Assembly: GCF_036588685.1 (NCBI RefSeq)
Contig: NW_026963296.1
Location: 992,001-1,056,000, forward strand
Direction: 5' to 3'
DNA from: Mytilus trossulus
Lineage: Eukaryota; Mollusca; Bivalvia; Mytilida; Mytilidae
DNA: 64,000 nt
Within the stretch, counting starts at the first letter, position 1; every line of letters starts with the position of its first letter. The notes below the pieces were generated by a model. That model had not been told where the DNA came from. It made no database searches and was given only the letters and a program-made list of their open reading frames with translations. The translations under genes and the position numbers were made by a program. Of the stretch, positions 9,719 to 21,215 are shown in pieces.

Positions 9719-12700
9719 CTTTATGTGGACTGCCTTGTGAACGTTAAGAGTCCGTGACTGACAAAATCCTTTACCACATTCTAAACACTTGAAAGGTTTC
9801 TCTTTGGCGTGGATGTATCTAAAGAGAATATTTTAATTTCTTCATTATAACATTCTTGAAATGTGTAAATCGTTTGTCTGGTGTGGGTTTTTTTTTCTTT
9901 CTTTTTTAATTTGATGGATCACTCGAACGCAGCATGGTTGAACCAGTGGCTTGTTACAATTGCCAGGTTTACTATCCATACGAACCCCTGTTTTTTCCTG
10001 TGGTTGAACCAGAGACATATATATGTGTATATATGTCTCTGGTTGAACTAATACTTGTAAACACTAGAACACACACGGAGTATGATAAATTTAAACTTAT
10101 TACAGAAACACCTGCACATCACGATCGAGTTAAAACTGGATAGATTCAGTAAAACTTTACATCGCGATTGAGCTAAAATTGGATATAGATAAAAAAACAC
10201 CTGCAAATCACGATTGAGCTAAAACTGGATAAATAAAGGAGCACCTGCAAATCACGATCACGGATTCAGCTAAAACTTGATAAACACAGAAGCACCTGCA
10301 AATCACGATTGAGCTAAAACGTGATAAACAAAGGAGCTCATACAAATCATGATTGAGCTAAAACTTCATAAACACAGGAGCCCTTGCAAATCACGGTTGA
10401 GCTAAAACTAGATAAACACAGGAGCCCCTGTAAATCACGATTGAGCTTAAACTAGATAAACACAGGAGCCCCTGCAAATCACGATTGAGCTAAAACTTGA
10501 TAAACACAGGAGCACCTGCAAATCACGATTGAGCTAAAACTGGATAAATACAGGAGGAACTGCAAATCACTATTGAGCTAAAACGTGATAAACACAGGAG
10601 GTCCTGCAAATCACGATTTAGCTAAAACTGGATAAACACAGGAGTACCTGCAATCACGATTGAGCTAAAACTGGATAAATATAGGAGCACCTGCAAATCA
10701 CGATTGAGCTAAAACTAGATAAACACAGGTGCACCTGCAAATCACGATTGAGAAAAACTAGATAAACACAGGAGCCCCTGCAAATCACGATTGAGCTAAA
10801 ACTGGATAAACACAGGAGCACCTGCAAATCACGATTGGGCTAAAACTGGATAAATATAGGAGCACCTGCAAATCACGATTGAGCTAAAACTAGATAAGCA
10901 CAGGGGCACCTGCAAATCACGATTGAGGAAAAACTAGATAAACACAGGAGCCCCTGCAAATCACGATTGAGCTAAAACTAGATAAACACAGGAGCCCCTG
11001 TAAATGACGATTGAGCTAAAACTTGATAAACACAGGAGCACCTGCTAAAACTGGATAAATATAGGAGCACCTGCAAATCACGATTGAGCTAAAACTGGAT
11101 AAATACAGGAGGACCTGCAAATCACGATTGAGCTAAAACTAGATAAACACAGGAGCTCCTGCGAATCACGATTGAGCTAAAATTTGATAAACACAGGAGT
11201 ACCTGCAAAGCACGATTGAGCTAAAACTAGATAAACACAGGGGCACCTGCAAATCACGATTGAGCTAAAACTGGATAAATACAGGAGGACCTGCAAATCA
11301 CGATTGAGCTAAAACTAGATAAACACAGGAGCTCCTGCGAATCACGATTGAGCTAAAATTTGATAAACACAGGAGTACCTGCAAAGCACGATTGAGCTAA
11401 AACTAGATAAACACAGGGGCACCTGCAAATCACGATTGAGCTAAAACTAGATAAACACAGGGGCACCTGCAAATCACGATTGAGCTAAAACTAGATAAAC
11501 ACAGGAGCACCTGCAAATCACGATTGGGCTATAACTTGATAATCACAGGAACACTTACAAATCACGATTTAACTGATACTTGATGCACTATAATGTCTAT
11601 TCCTGTTAGAACAAATTTTCCTTACCATTTATTCCGTATGAACATACTTATTATACTGTGATATTTGTTCCTGTGGAAATAATATTCCAGAATAGTTCTT
11701 CCCTTTGGTACTTAAATTATGAAGGAACTTCTATTCCGTGACACGGTCACCTAAACACATATAGGGTAAGCTTGAATTAATTCTTAAATAAAATTGAGAA
11801 AGGAAATGGTGAATATGTCAAAGCGACAACAATCCGACCATAGAGCAAACAACAGCCGAAGGCAACCAATGGGTCTTCAATGTAGCGAGAATTCCCGCAC
11901 CCGTAGGTGTCCTTCAGCTGGCCCCTAAAAATATGCATAATAGTACAGTGATAATGGACGTCATACTAAACTCCGAATTATACACAAGAAACTAAAATTT
12001 AAAAATCATACAAGACTAACAAAGACCAGAGGCTCCTGACTTGGGACAGGCGCAAAATTGCGGCGGGGTTAAACATGTTTATGAGATCTCAACCCTCCCC
12101 CTATACCTCTAGCCAATGTAGAAAAGTAAAAGAATAACTATACGCACATTAAAATTCAGTTCAAGAGAAGTCCGAGTCCGATGTCAAAAGATGTAACAAA
12201 AGAAAATAAAGACGATTTTACTATGGAATTTGCTGTAATTCAATACTTAGAGTATAATTATAGAATTTTTACCTGTGATCACGAAGATGGTCCTGGCGAC
12301 GGAACCGTTTATTACATACTGTACATGAAAAGGGACGTTCATCTGTGTGGGTACGAATGTGTATCAGTAGATTGTACGACTTGGTGAAATTCCGTCCACA
12401 GTACTCACATACAAACTCTCTTTTTTCTCTACTGTAAGAAAAAAGTACATAGATTCAATTTAATTTGTATTAAATTTATGTAAACCCGGTTGGCCCCAAA
12501 AGTGAATCTACAATTATTCTTCTGTTATTATTTACAGTAAAATGAAATGCATCGATTATACATTGGGTTTTTTTGGGGGGGGGGGGGGTTAAAGCGTGCA
12601 TCGGCATGATATATAACCCCTGCTAATCTCAAAATTTATCAACCGGTCTATTTCTAGCGCATGTTCTATTTGCATTCCTCGCAACATTTAAAAATCTGTA

Positions 12701-15700
12701 TGTTGGATTTCAAGCATTAGCTGGTCTCAAATACACGAATGTATATCTAAATCAATCACATTGCATATAGAAGTGTTTAAAATGCAACAAACTATGGCTT
12801 TGAATAGGTAAATAATTATATTTAATCGTGCTTTAATTTCATTTTAATCATTAAATGTCTGCTTTCAGGTAATTAAGATTGTACTATTGAGAATTTCAAA
12901 TTCAGAAATGCGGTTCGGGTGTATCAAAAAAAGGGAGGCGATTAGCCGATAACTTGAATTTTCTAACTCCTGTTTTGTTTGTTTCCGTACATCGGGAAAA
13001 GTCTGCTTCACATGTATATAGATATTAGAGAAGTTGTAAGCCGGTAATTGCCTACTTGAATTAATACAAAAAATCCAGCTCCCCTATTAACATCGTTTAA
13101 TTATATGTACCATTTGCTTATTCATTCGAATACTGTTCTATCGTAGATGTTTAAAACATTTATTGTTCTATCGTAGATGTTTAAAACATTTATTGTTCTA
13201 TCGTAGATGTTTAAAACATTTATTGTTCTATCGTAGATGTTTAAAACATTTATTGTTCTATCGTAGATGTTTAAAACATTTATTGTTCTATCGTAGATGT
13301 TTAAAACATTTATTGTTCTATCGTAGATGTTTAAAACATTTATTGTTCTATCGTAGATGTTTAAAACATTTATTGTTCTATCGTAGATGTTTAAAACATT
13401 TATTGTTCTATCGTAGATGTTTAAAACATTTATTGTTCTATCGTAGATGTTTAAAACATTTATTGTTCTATCGTAGATGTTTAAAACATTTATTGTTCTA
13501 TCGTAGATGTTTAAAACATTTATTGTTCTATCGTAGATGTTTAAAACATTTATTGTTCTATCGTAGATGTTAAAAACATTTATTGTTCTATCGTAGATGT
13601 TTAAAACATTTATTGTTCTATCGTAGATGTTTAAAACATTTATTGTTCAAGACATACTGTTCTATCGTAGATGTTTAAAACATTTATTGTTCAAGACATA
13701 CTGTTCTATCGTAGATGTTTAAAACATTTATTGTTCAAGACATACTGTTCTATCGTAGATGTTTAAAACATTTATTGTTCAAGACATACTGTTCTATCGT
13801 AGATGTTTAAAACATTTATTGTTCAAGACATACTGTTCTATCGTAGATGTTTAAAACATTTATTGTTCAAGACATACTGTTCTATCGTAGATGTTTAAAA
13901 CATTTATTGTTCAAGACATACTGTTCTATCGTAGATGTTTAAAACATTTATTGTTCAAGACATACTGTTCTATCGTAGATGTTTAAAACATTTATTGTTC
14001 AAGACATACTGTTCTATCGTAGATGTTTAAAACATTTATTGTTCAAGACATACTGTTCTATCGTAGATGTTTAAAACATTTATTGTTCAAGACATACTGT
14101 TCTATCGTAGATGTTTAAAACATTTATTGTTCAAGACATACTGTTCTATCGTAGATGTTTAAAACATTTATTGTTCAAGACATACTGTTCTATCGTAGAT
14201 GTATAAAACATTTATTGTTCAAGACCGATAATTTCAACTTAAAATTAATTTGAAATGGTTAATATATAAAGCGGCATAACTCAATCTACTTTTCAGGGCA
14301 ATGCGTTTAGCTGTAATAGTTTGCAAATAAATAAATAGGATTTTCAAATGATAAAATTATAAAATGAGGACAACTGGAAAATTATATTGACTATTAAATC
14401 CCAGTTTTAAATCTGATATATACCTTAACACAACCACTGAATAGCAGGCTACTGACTTAGGAAAGGCTCATGCATAACGTGGCGGGGTTAAACTGTTTTG
14501 TTTTCTTTTTTTATGTATTTATGCTACATTATAAAGATAAAAATAATAGGCTAATATACAAACAAAATCTAGAAAACTCCTATGAAAATTTATATAATGA
14601 TAAAATATTAAATTTACAAGAGAATAGCAAACTCCAACTTTTTAAAAAAATAAAGAAAAGCTATAACTTTGAACCATACCTACTTTCTCAAAACTTTGAA
14701 TATAGACAACTAATTTCTAAATTTCGAATAAGTGACCACTGCTTATAAATAGAAACTGGAAGATACAGGAATATTCCCAGAGATTTAAGACTATGTACAC
14801 ATTGTGATGTACTAGATGATGAGTTTCATTTCTTTTTTAAATGTAAAATAAATGAACAATTAAGAAAAGAATTTTTAAATAAAAATAAATATAATAACTT
14901 AAATGATATAGATAAATTAAAACATATCCTCAATCCTGAAACAAAACAGGACACTTGCAAATTAGGCTCCTTTTTAAAAAAGTCACTAAGACTGAGGGCA
15001 GGGAGTCCTTGATATAATTTGAATCTCTTATATATTGATTTAAAAAAAAAAAAAATTATAGTTCAAAGTGTCTCCATTGTTTATTTTCATTGTTTTATGT
15101 AAACTGTATATTATGTATAATGTTTTAAGCCATTGGTCCATATGGGCGTAAAGTGCTTTTCAATAAAGAATTATTAAAACAAAATTGTCTAAGATGATAA
15201 CATTGGTGTATCTTTCGAAGCATTACCTTGTTTTTACTGAACATATCCTCTTCCGACATGGTTTCGTTTTGTAGTTTATTAGTTCTTCTGGTTTGTCAGA
15301 CATCTGTATCACAGAGTTACGCTGACTGAGAAAAGAAATTTAATCATTTTAATTTCACTTTATATCATTAGCCCAGTTGTCAACACTTCACTTCGGTGTT
15401 GACATGAATACATGTATCAATAATGTAGACATTTTTTTATAAATTTCCTGTTTACAAAACTTTGATTTTTTCGAAAAACTAAGGATTTTCTTATCCCAGG
15501 CATATATTACCTTAGCCGTATTTAATACAACTTTTTGGAATTTTGGATGCTCAATGCTCTTCAACTTTGTATTTGTTTGGTTTATAACTATTTTGATATG
15601 AGTGTCAATGATGAGTGTAATGTAGACGAAAAGCGCGTATGGCGTACTTAACTATAGTCTATAATCCTGGTACCTTTGATAACTATTTACACCACTGGGT

Positions 15701-17126
15701 CAATGCCATTGCTGGTAGACGTTTCGTCCCCGAAGGTATCACCAGCTTCGTAGTAAACACTTCTATTCGGTGTTGACATGGATATCAATAATGTGGTCAT
15801 TTTTATAAATTTCCTGTTTACAAAACTTTATTTTTTTCGAAAAACTAAGGATTTTCTTATCCCAGGCATAGATTACCTTAGCCGTATTTGGCACAACTCT
15901 TTTGGAATTTTGAATCGTCAATGCTCTTCAACTTTGTATTTGTTTGGTTTTATTCATATTTTGATATGAGCGTCAATGATGGGTGTTATGTAGACGAAAC
16001 GCGCGTCTGGCGTACTAAACTATATACTTTTTCACAAAATGTTACTTTATGTCACTTTATGTTGTTGGTTTTTTTTTATATAAAATTTCATATAAAAATA
16101 CTTCTAATTATGCTTATTTGCTTCAATAATTTCTGTGACGGGATTTGCATGCTCAGTGAAAACTGTTTATTAAAACAAATAAACAGAAATGCCTTTAATT
16201 CGTTTTTTCAATAATATAATGCTTTCATTTAACTTTTTTTTTTATTTAGTTCTCTTTGCTTAAAGTCTGTACCTGTTTTCAGTATTATTTTTATGACAAA
16301 TCACGTGGCTAACTACAACGGCGTCTTTCATTGGGTCCCCGATGTGACCACGTGTGGCAGACAGGGCAAGATTCGCAAAGTCAAATCGAAGTTCTCTGCT
16401 TTTAAGTTCTGAAATAAAATATCAAATATAAATTCTAACTAATTTTCAAAATATCCTTCTGGCTTTAAAGCACAGTAACATAGGAAACTTGCAGCTCCGC
16501 AGCAGCATCAAACCTGAGTAGCTTAATGCAATTTCGATTGATTGATAAACATAGCTTATAACATTTCAAAATGCCCATGGGAGATTGTATGTTCAAGATG
16601 GCTGTCATAGTCCTACAAAACCTTCAAATTTATTCTTATGTTGTTTTTTGCTTTCTCATAGTTTGACATATTCTATAGCCTTGGTAAAATTGATTGTTTT
16701 GTTATAAATTGTGTACATAACTGCTCGTTAAAAATGCCGACTCAGCGTGTCTGGCTAGTACAAATGAGGGTTGATATTCAAATCACATTAACATATCCTC
16801 GTCCTGAATAGGCATTATATATTTGCCGCTGGACGTTAAGCAGTCATGCATTTATCACCAAAACTGATAATCTTGCTTAGTTAATACAGAGTTCTGAATA
16901 TTTTCTATTTACCTGTATGGTCAGGTAAGCATATGTCTAGATTATTGACAGTTTCCAGATTTGTTTGGTTTGATTTACTGCAGGAAAAATATTTAATGAG
17001 TGACTGCAAAGGGAAGTAATTGGTATTATCTCTGATGCAATCACGTGACTGCAAATGTGTGAATCTGAGGTGATACATGTACATGTGCATCTTCATCGTC
17101 GGGCACATGTACGTTGGGTCCGTCAT
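9719..17126 (-). CDS. OSR: Odd-skipped-related C2H2 zinc-finger transcription factor (3' exon not found)
   Basis: Five exons on the minus strand join in frame: 17142-16913, 16408-16273, 15325-15227, 12431-12273 and 9818-9719. All have AG/GT borders and matching phases. A likely start is the ATG at 17126 inside the first of these, because the exon begins in what looks like 5' UTR. Exon 2 has '[18 protein letters not shown]', which matches the FDFANLA motif upstream of the fingers in OSR1/OSR2. Exon 4 encodes fingers 1 and 2 ('[19 protein letters not shown]' and '[19 protein letters not shown]', joined by an RTHTDERP linker). Exon 5 encodes finger 3 ('[19 protein letters not shown]'). The CX2C..HX3H spacing and specificity residues are those of the odd-skipped family, which are DNA-binding regulators of gut, limb and kidney development. 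About 236 residues are visible. After finger 3 there is a strong donor 'aaaggtatgt', but I could not locate the last exon. Confidence 0.9.
10085..11575. repeat. 44-bp tandem array in OSR intron
   Basis: The unit, of the form 'cacctgcaaatcacgattga' + 'gctaaaactagataaacaca' + 'ggag', repeats about 33 times. Copies vary by a few bases and some are shortened (for example about 11041-11060). It lies between the finger-1/2 exon and the finger-3 exon. The copies have no protein-like frame. Confidence 0.9.
11785..12215 (+). repeat. Longest copy of dispersed repeat R1
   Basis: It starts 'ataaaattgagaaaggaaatgg' and passes 'gaattcccgcacccgtaggtgtcc' and 'ggctcctgacttgggacaggcgcaaaattgcggcggggtt'. It continues into a tail ('cccctatacctctagccaatgtag' .. 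'cagttcaagagaagtccgag') that most other copies in the window lack. It ends about 60 bp from the donor of the OSR finger-1/2 exon. Confidence 0.7.
13134..14228. repeat. 30-bp array converting to a 44-bp array
   Basis: From 13134, about 17 almost identical 30-bp units ('tgttctatcgtagatgttta' + 'aaacatttat') run to 13643. From about 13614 each unit gains 14 bp ('tgttcaagacatac'), giving about 14 units of 44 bp up to 14224. Only one or two units carry substitutions, so the expansion looks recent. The 30-bp period gives a spurious long ORF. The array lies in an OSR intron. Confidence 0.95.
14447..14496 (+). repeat. R1 fragment beside a LINE
   Basis: 'ggctactgacttaggaaaggctcatgcataacgtggcggggttaaac' matches the later part of R1 at 12030-12075. 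The LINE remnant begins directly after it. Confidence 0.5.
14497..15184 (+). mobile_element. 3' end of a non-LTR retrotransposon (LINE), broken
   Basis: One frame from about 14500 to 15012 reads as the C-terminal tail of a LINE reverse-transcriptase polyprotein. It includes '[15 protein letters not shown]', then an in-frame TAA at 14746-14748, then '[19 protein letters not shown]' and 'DEFHFFFKC', a Cys/His cluster typical of that tail. The frame ends with TGA at 15010-15012. An AT-rich 3' UTR follows, with 'aataaag' near 15164. It is 5'-truncated, with the RT core absent, and has one premature stop, so it is a dead insertion in an OSR intron. Confidence 0.8.
15370..16030 (+). repeat. Two head-to-tail copies of repeat R5
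   Basis: The string 'tttcctgtttacaaaacttt..tttttcgaaaaactaaggattttcttatcccaggcat' occurs at about 15444 and 15805. Each is followed by 'aatgctcttcaactttgtatttg' and 'gtagacgaa..gcgcgt.tggcgtact'. The region 15680-15780 contains a linking part ('accactgggtcaatgccattgctggtagacgtttcgtcccc'). The repeat is non-coding. Confidence 0.7.
16735..16860 (+). mobile_element. Decayed tRNA-derived SINE
   Basis: A weak B-box-like 'gagggttgatattcaaatc' is followed by 'tatcctcgtcctgaatag' and 'tatttgccgctggacgttaagcag', a 3' body also seen in part at 46180-46205 and 46995-47020. Confidence 0.45.
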
Positions 17127-17584
17127 TATTATTGAGTACAATCTGAAAGAAAAGGCAGTTGTTTAAATTTTCGTTATTCGATTAATCTATCAATAAGCAA
17201 ATGAGAAAATCCTTCATTCGATCTGTGTTAGAATTCTTTTTTTCAAATAGATATGTAACACTTCTCATAATTTGGTTGAATGTTCAGAAATATATGTGTA
17301 CTACATATGCATGCCCTCCTTTTTCATTGACAATTTGCAGCCCACGCTGACCAACTTTGTCCACCTTAGTTTCTATTCGATTTATTACTTATTTGTTATT
17401 GTCTAAAATATGCAAAAAAATAAATGCCTCTGGTCGTGATAACACTAATAACTCTCAAAGTGAACTGGTTGTATTGCATATCGTGGGTATACTGTGGGGT
17501 AAGGGTTAATCCATTAGTTTACACCATGAAAACCAAAAGATTTATCCTTGTATAAACTCGCCTTTTGAGATCAATAACATTAAC

Positions 17585-17765
17585 GGTACCAATTTTCCTG
17601 CACCAGATGCGCATTTCGACATAACATGTCTCTTCAGTGATGCTCGTGGCCAAAATATTTGAAATCCAAAACTTATATAAAAGGTGAAGAGCTATAATTC
17701 AAAAGGTCCAAAAAGTATAACAAAATCCGTAAGGGAATCCGAGCATGGCATGACGGTCCTGGGTG
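17585..17765 (-). repeat. Dispersed repeat fragment
   Basis: It carries 'cctgcaccagatgcgcattt', 'tctcttcagtgatgctcgtggcc' and 'ttatataaaaggtgaagagc', which look like an interspersed bivalve repeat related to the flank of R5. That assignment is inference. Confidence 0.45.
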
Positions 17766-18057
17766 ATACATTCCTAATGTATAATAATATAGAGTCTCGA
17801 AATAGGTCTGTAAGAGTTGAAATTTAATGGGTTTTTTTGTTATCTAGACAAAATCAAAGGGATTTCATTCGAATTGTTTAAAAATAATCAACGTGTATAT
17901 TAAGGGAGATAATAATTATCTTTGGAATTAATGTTTTTTTTTCGAATAAAAGTTTGAAAATCAATTAACCCGTTCAAAATAACTTTTAGTAGTAAGTTTT
18001 TATTGAAAAGTATATATACGAATATATTTTCACTTATTTTGAAATCTATTATTTGGA

Positions 18058-18156
18058 AGCTCAAAACGGACGGATTGTAAATTAATTGTCAGCTCAAAAC
18101 GGACGGATTGTAAATTAATTGTCAGCTCAAAACGGACGGATTGTAAATTAATTGTC
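18058..18156. repeat. Three exact 33-bp tandem repeats
   Basis: The unit 'agctcaaaacggacggattg' + 'taaattaattgtc' occurs three times in a row without a mismatch. Confidence 0.95.
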
Positions 18157-18939
18157 ATTGTTTAGATACCCTACTACCGTATCATCACAATTGAAATTGT
18201 ACAGCCATTAAATTAAAATAACATAAATAAGAAATAATTTATGACAGTTAAGTCAAGTGCAGTGCTCCATAAAATTAGCTGCAGATTAGGAGGTAGTTTT
18301 CGGATGTACATTTCAAAGCGACATGAAACTGATTAATTTGTCAAAATCAACATAAAGATAACGAATTTATCAAGCAATATAGCACAGAACACACACCATA
18401 GACATTAAAGGTTGAAATACAACACGAATTTAATTGTTGCTGATGTGTAAACGAAGTGTTTGGAGGAGTCTGGATAATCTTTAACTTAGGTCACATTTAA
18501 CCCACACAGAAGGTGATACTTCAACCTAAATATTTAGTAACTTTATTTTCATGTTTTATGATGTATAATGAGAGAAACAACTATATTGTCAATATATAAA
18601 TTGTGTATGATTCTGCCTCATGACTTCAAAATATTTGAAAAGATAACTGTTGATAGAGAAGGCCATGTTGTCAAAAATAGTCTTTTTACTTTTAACTCAA
18701 GTTTTGCTCTGCTACTGTTTTCTGTCCATCGTTTAGTAATTTATAAGATTTTTTTCTTTAGTAACAATACGATTGTTTGGATTTCAAACTGATAAAATTC
18801 TTATTCTGTCTTAAAAAAAAATATTTCATTCTACGAGTGACTTTACAAGCGTGCCATTGTATGTCTATTGAGTTTGTTTGTGTCTAGGGTTGCTGTCTAA
18901 TTACCATGCATCTGTATTTTATATTTTTATATTTTCTGC

Positions 18940-19110
18940 TAATATAAGATAAGATAAGATAACTTTATTAGCACTAACACATTGACAATAAATGGTTATG
19001 GCAACAAATTAAAGACTAACTACAATAACATATATACAATGAAGGAGTGACAGTGGATAATTATGAGAGAAATATATAAAAAAAAAAAATGAGAAGCATA
19101 TACATTATTA
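18940..19110 (-). mobile_element. Possible LINE 3' end with GATAA-repeat tail
   Basis: 'gataagataagataagataactttatt' reads on the minus strand as an AATAAAG-containing end followed by a TTATC short-repeat tail, a pattern typical of some non-LTR elements. No coding part is recognisable. Confidence 0.4.
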
Positions 19111-19484
19111 CAGAAATCAAGTACCTTTTAATAATGAGTTTCTCACCAACAAGCATTCATTCAAATAGTTGATAACAATTTTTAATATTGTTTGGGAATT
19201 ACTATTTAGAATTGATATAAGCAAGTTATATGATAAGGAAGGAAATTTGTTGCACACCTTCCGTACGAAGTGATAAATCAGATCAGCAATAGAGTTATAA
19301 TAAAGTCTTTATATTTTCGTTTTATCTTTAATTTTCATAGTGTATACAATTTTAATTAATTATTCTTTAAATCAAAACTTGACCAATCTAATATCAGACT
19401 CATTTCTGCGCCGAACGTGGCTATAATAGCTAAATATATGCTACATAATATATCATACAACAAATGACTGATGTACCCATATTT

Positions 19485-20012
19485 TGACTTTTATTTATTG
19501 TGTCTGTATATTTAACGCACCAATGTAAATATAACGGAATTTGATGAAAAAGTCATTAAAGGGGAGGGTTAGCGCTATAGAACCTTTCATGAATTTGACC
19601 TACCGAATTAGACTATTTACCGGATTTGTAATCACATAAGCAACACGACGGGTGCCGCATGTGGAGCAGGATCTGCTTACCCTTCCGGAGCACCTGAGAT
19701 CACCCCTAGTTTTTGGTGGGGTTCGTGTTGTTTATTCTTTAGTTTTCTATGTTGTGTCATGTGTACTATTGTTTTTCTGTTTGTCTTTTTCATTTTTAGC
19801 TATGGCGTTGTCAGTTTGTTTTAGATTTACGAGTTTGACTGTCCCTTTGGTATCTTTCGTTCCTCTTTTAATCCACCATTTTCTACATTTGAAAATGCCT
19901 GTACCAAGTCAGGAATATGACAGTTCTTGTCCATACGTTTTTGATGCGTTTTGTTATTTGATTTTGCCATGTGATTATGGACTTTTCGAATTGATTTCTC
20001 TCTAAGTTCAGT
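19485..20012 (+). repeat. R4 interrupted by R3
   Basis: 19485-19610 and 19875-20012 match the two contiguous halves of the R4 copy at 8690-8998 (reverse strand). The intervening 19630-19875 is a copy of R3 ('ggagcaggatctgcttaccc' .. 'ggtatctttcgttcctcttt'). The frame spanning it is a repeat artefact. Confidence 0.7.
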
Positions 20013-20554
20013 ATTTTTGTGATTTTAATTTTTTTTTAAGAAGAAAAAAAATGTCGGGTATTACAGGTCACGGCTAACAGCCTGGCAACCCTATAAAACG
20101 AATATAACATCATCAAAGATACCATTTTAATACTGTTGAACGTCTGAAACTCGTTTCGTGTACACGTGACAAGTCTCGTCGTTAACGCTCGAATCAAAAA
20201 AATATAAAAGGTCAAATACAGTACGAACTTGAACAGATCAATTGCTTTATTATGGTAAGCTCGTTTCGTATACACAAGACTCATCAGTACTGCTCGAACT
20301 TAGTAAAAAAAAGTTTAAAAGACCAAATTGAAATTAAGTACCAATTGACATAGTACGGTCGTATGATTGGCTATATGTTTTGACATGAAATTTATTTTTT
20401 CTCAAATAACATGCGACAAAATTTAACAGAACATTTTACATTATATCAAAAAGTATGCATTCATTTCATAATTTTTAGAATGGCTTTACTAATGAAAGCC
20501 TTTTATCTTGTTTGAATTTAAATACAATTTTGTTCAAGGCCTTTTAGTTTTTTT

Positions 20555-20685
20555 AGCTTGCTATACGATGTTGGTTCTTGAAGGCCGTTCAGTGACCAAT
20601 AGTTGTTTTTAATAATCTAAGTCATTTGTTTCACTGGCAATCAAACCGAATCTTCTCACTGTGATTCTTACGACAAAATAAAGCA
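20555..20685 (-). repeat. Decayed copy of R2
   Basis: It has 'ttgctatacgatgttggttcttgaaggccgttcagtgacc' and 'catttgtttcactggcaatcaaaccgaatcttct', in the order of a reversed R2 copy. Confidence 0.45.
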
Positions 20686-21087
20686 CCAACTTAAGATGTT
20701 CGAATTGACCTGATTTACGAATAGCAAAACATAATAAGTTCAAATTGAATCTTTGAAGTGTTCTCCCAATATCTATTTAAAAAAAGAAAATCCTCAAAAT
20801 AAGTACGGCGAACAGAAGTTATTCTTTTTCAAGTTTAGAGACTTTTAAAAAATATACCTTTTTTCTCATTTTTTTTTATATTCAATATACTTGTTCTTTT
20901 ATAATTTTGCATCTGTTTTTTTTTTATTTTAATTTTTCAAGTTTTAGATATAAATGGAAGGAAATTCATTTTTTTAGATAAAGATATATAAACCCATAAT
21001 CTATTAATTTCGCCACTTACATTTTTCAATAATCAAAACTATCATTTATTTATAATTTAAAATATAGACTTAAAACAATTGTCTTAC

Positions 21088-21215
21088 CTTTTCACAGCAA
21101 CAGGTAGCAGATGTAATTTGAAGAGCACACCACTCATTCTGTCCTCAGGTTAAGAGGACTTTCATCCAATCAAAAGCCTTAGGCGGAGTCTATTTCGCTG
21201 TCGGTAAGCCGAGGA
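21088..21215 (-). promoter_or_regulatory. Candidate 5' noncoding exon and promoter of OSR
   Basis: On the minus strand the segment is unusually GC-balanced for the region. It contains an inverted CCAAT box ('ttgattggatg'), a GC-rich patch ('gactccgcctaaggc') and ends in a clean donor 'gaaaag|gtaag' at 21088. The first coding OSR exon opens with an acceptor inside apparent 5' UTR, so an upstream noncoding exon is required. This is the best candidate seen, but it is inference. Confidence 0.4.

Larger units (their letters stand above)
17143..21088 (-). other. Probable first intron of OSR
   Basis: The interval lies between the acceptor 'ttctttcag' of the first coding OSR exon and a candidate 5' noncoding exon donor at 21088. 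It holds dispersed repeats (17585-17765, 18058-18156, 18945-19100 and 19485-20010) and no convincing gene. The frame at 18568-18792 has no recognisable domain. Confidence 0.4.

Noticed and set aside
12181-12387. Plus-strand ORF '[13 protein letters not shown]..'
   Set aside because: It starts in the tail of repeat R1 and then runs antisense through the OSR finger exon.
13163-13573. 136-codon ORF with the ten-residue repeat [10 protein letters not shown]
   Set aside because: The 30-bp tandem repeat is a multiple of three, so any stop-free frame stays open. There is no start context, and the array lies in an OSR intron.
13134-14228. Regular repeat array that might suggest a CRISPR
   Set aside because: The 14-bp 'spacer' is identical in every unit and no cas genes exist. 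The window is clearly animal nuclear DNA.
9353-20005. Paired ORFs containing [17 protein letters not shown]
   Set aside because: The frame recurs in each R3 repeat copy and has no protein-like conservation pattern that I can see. I treat it as repeat-derived.
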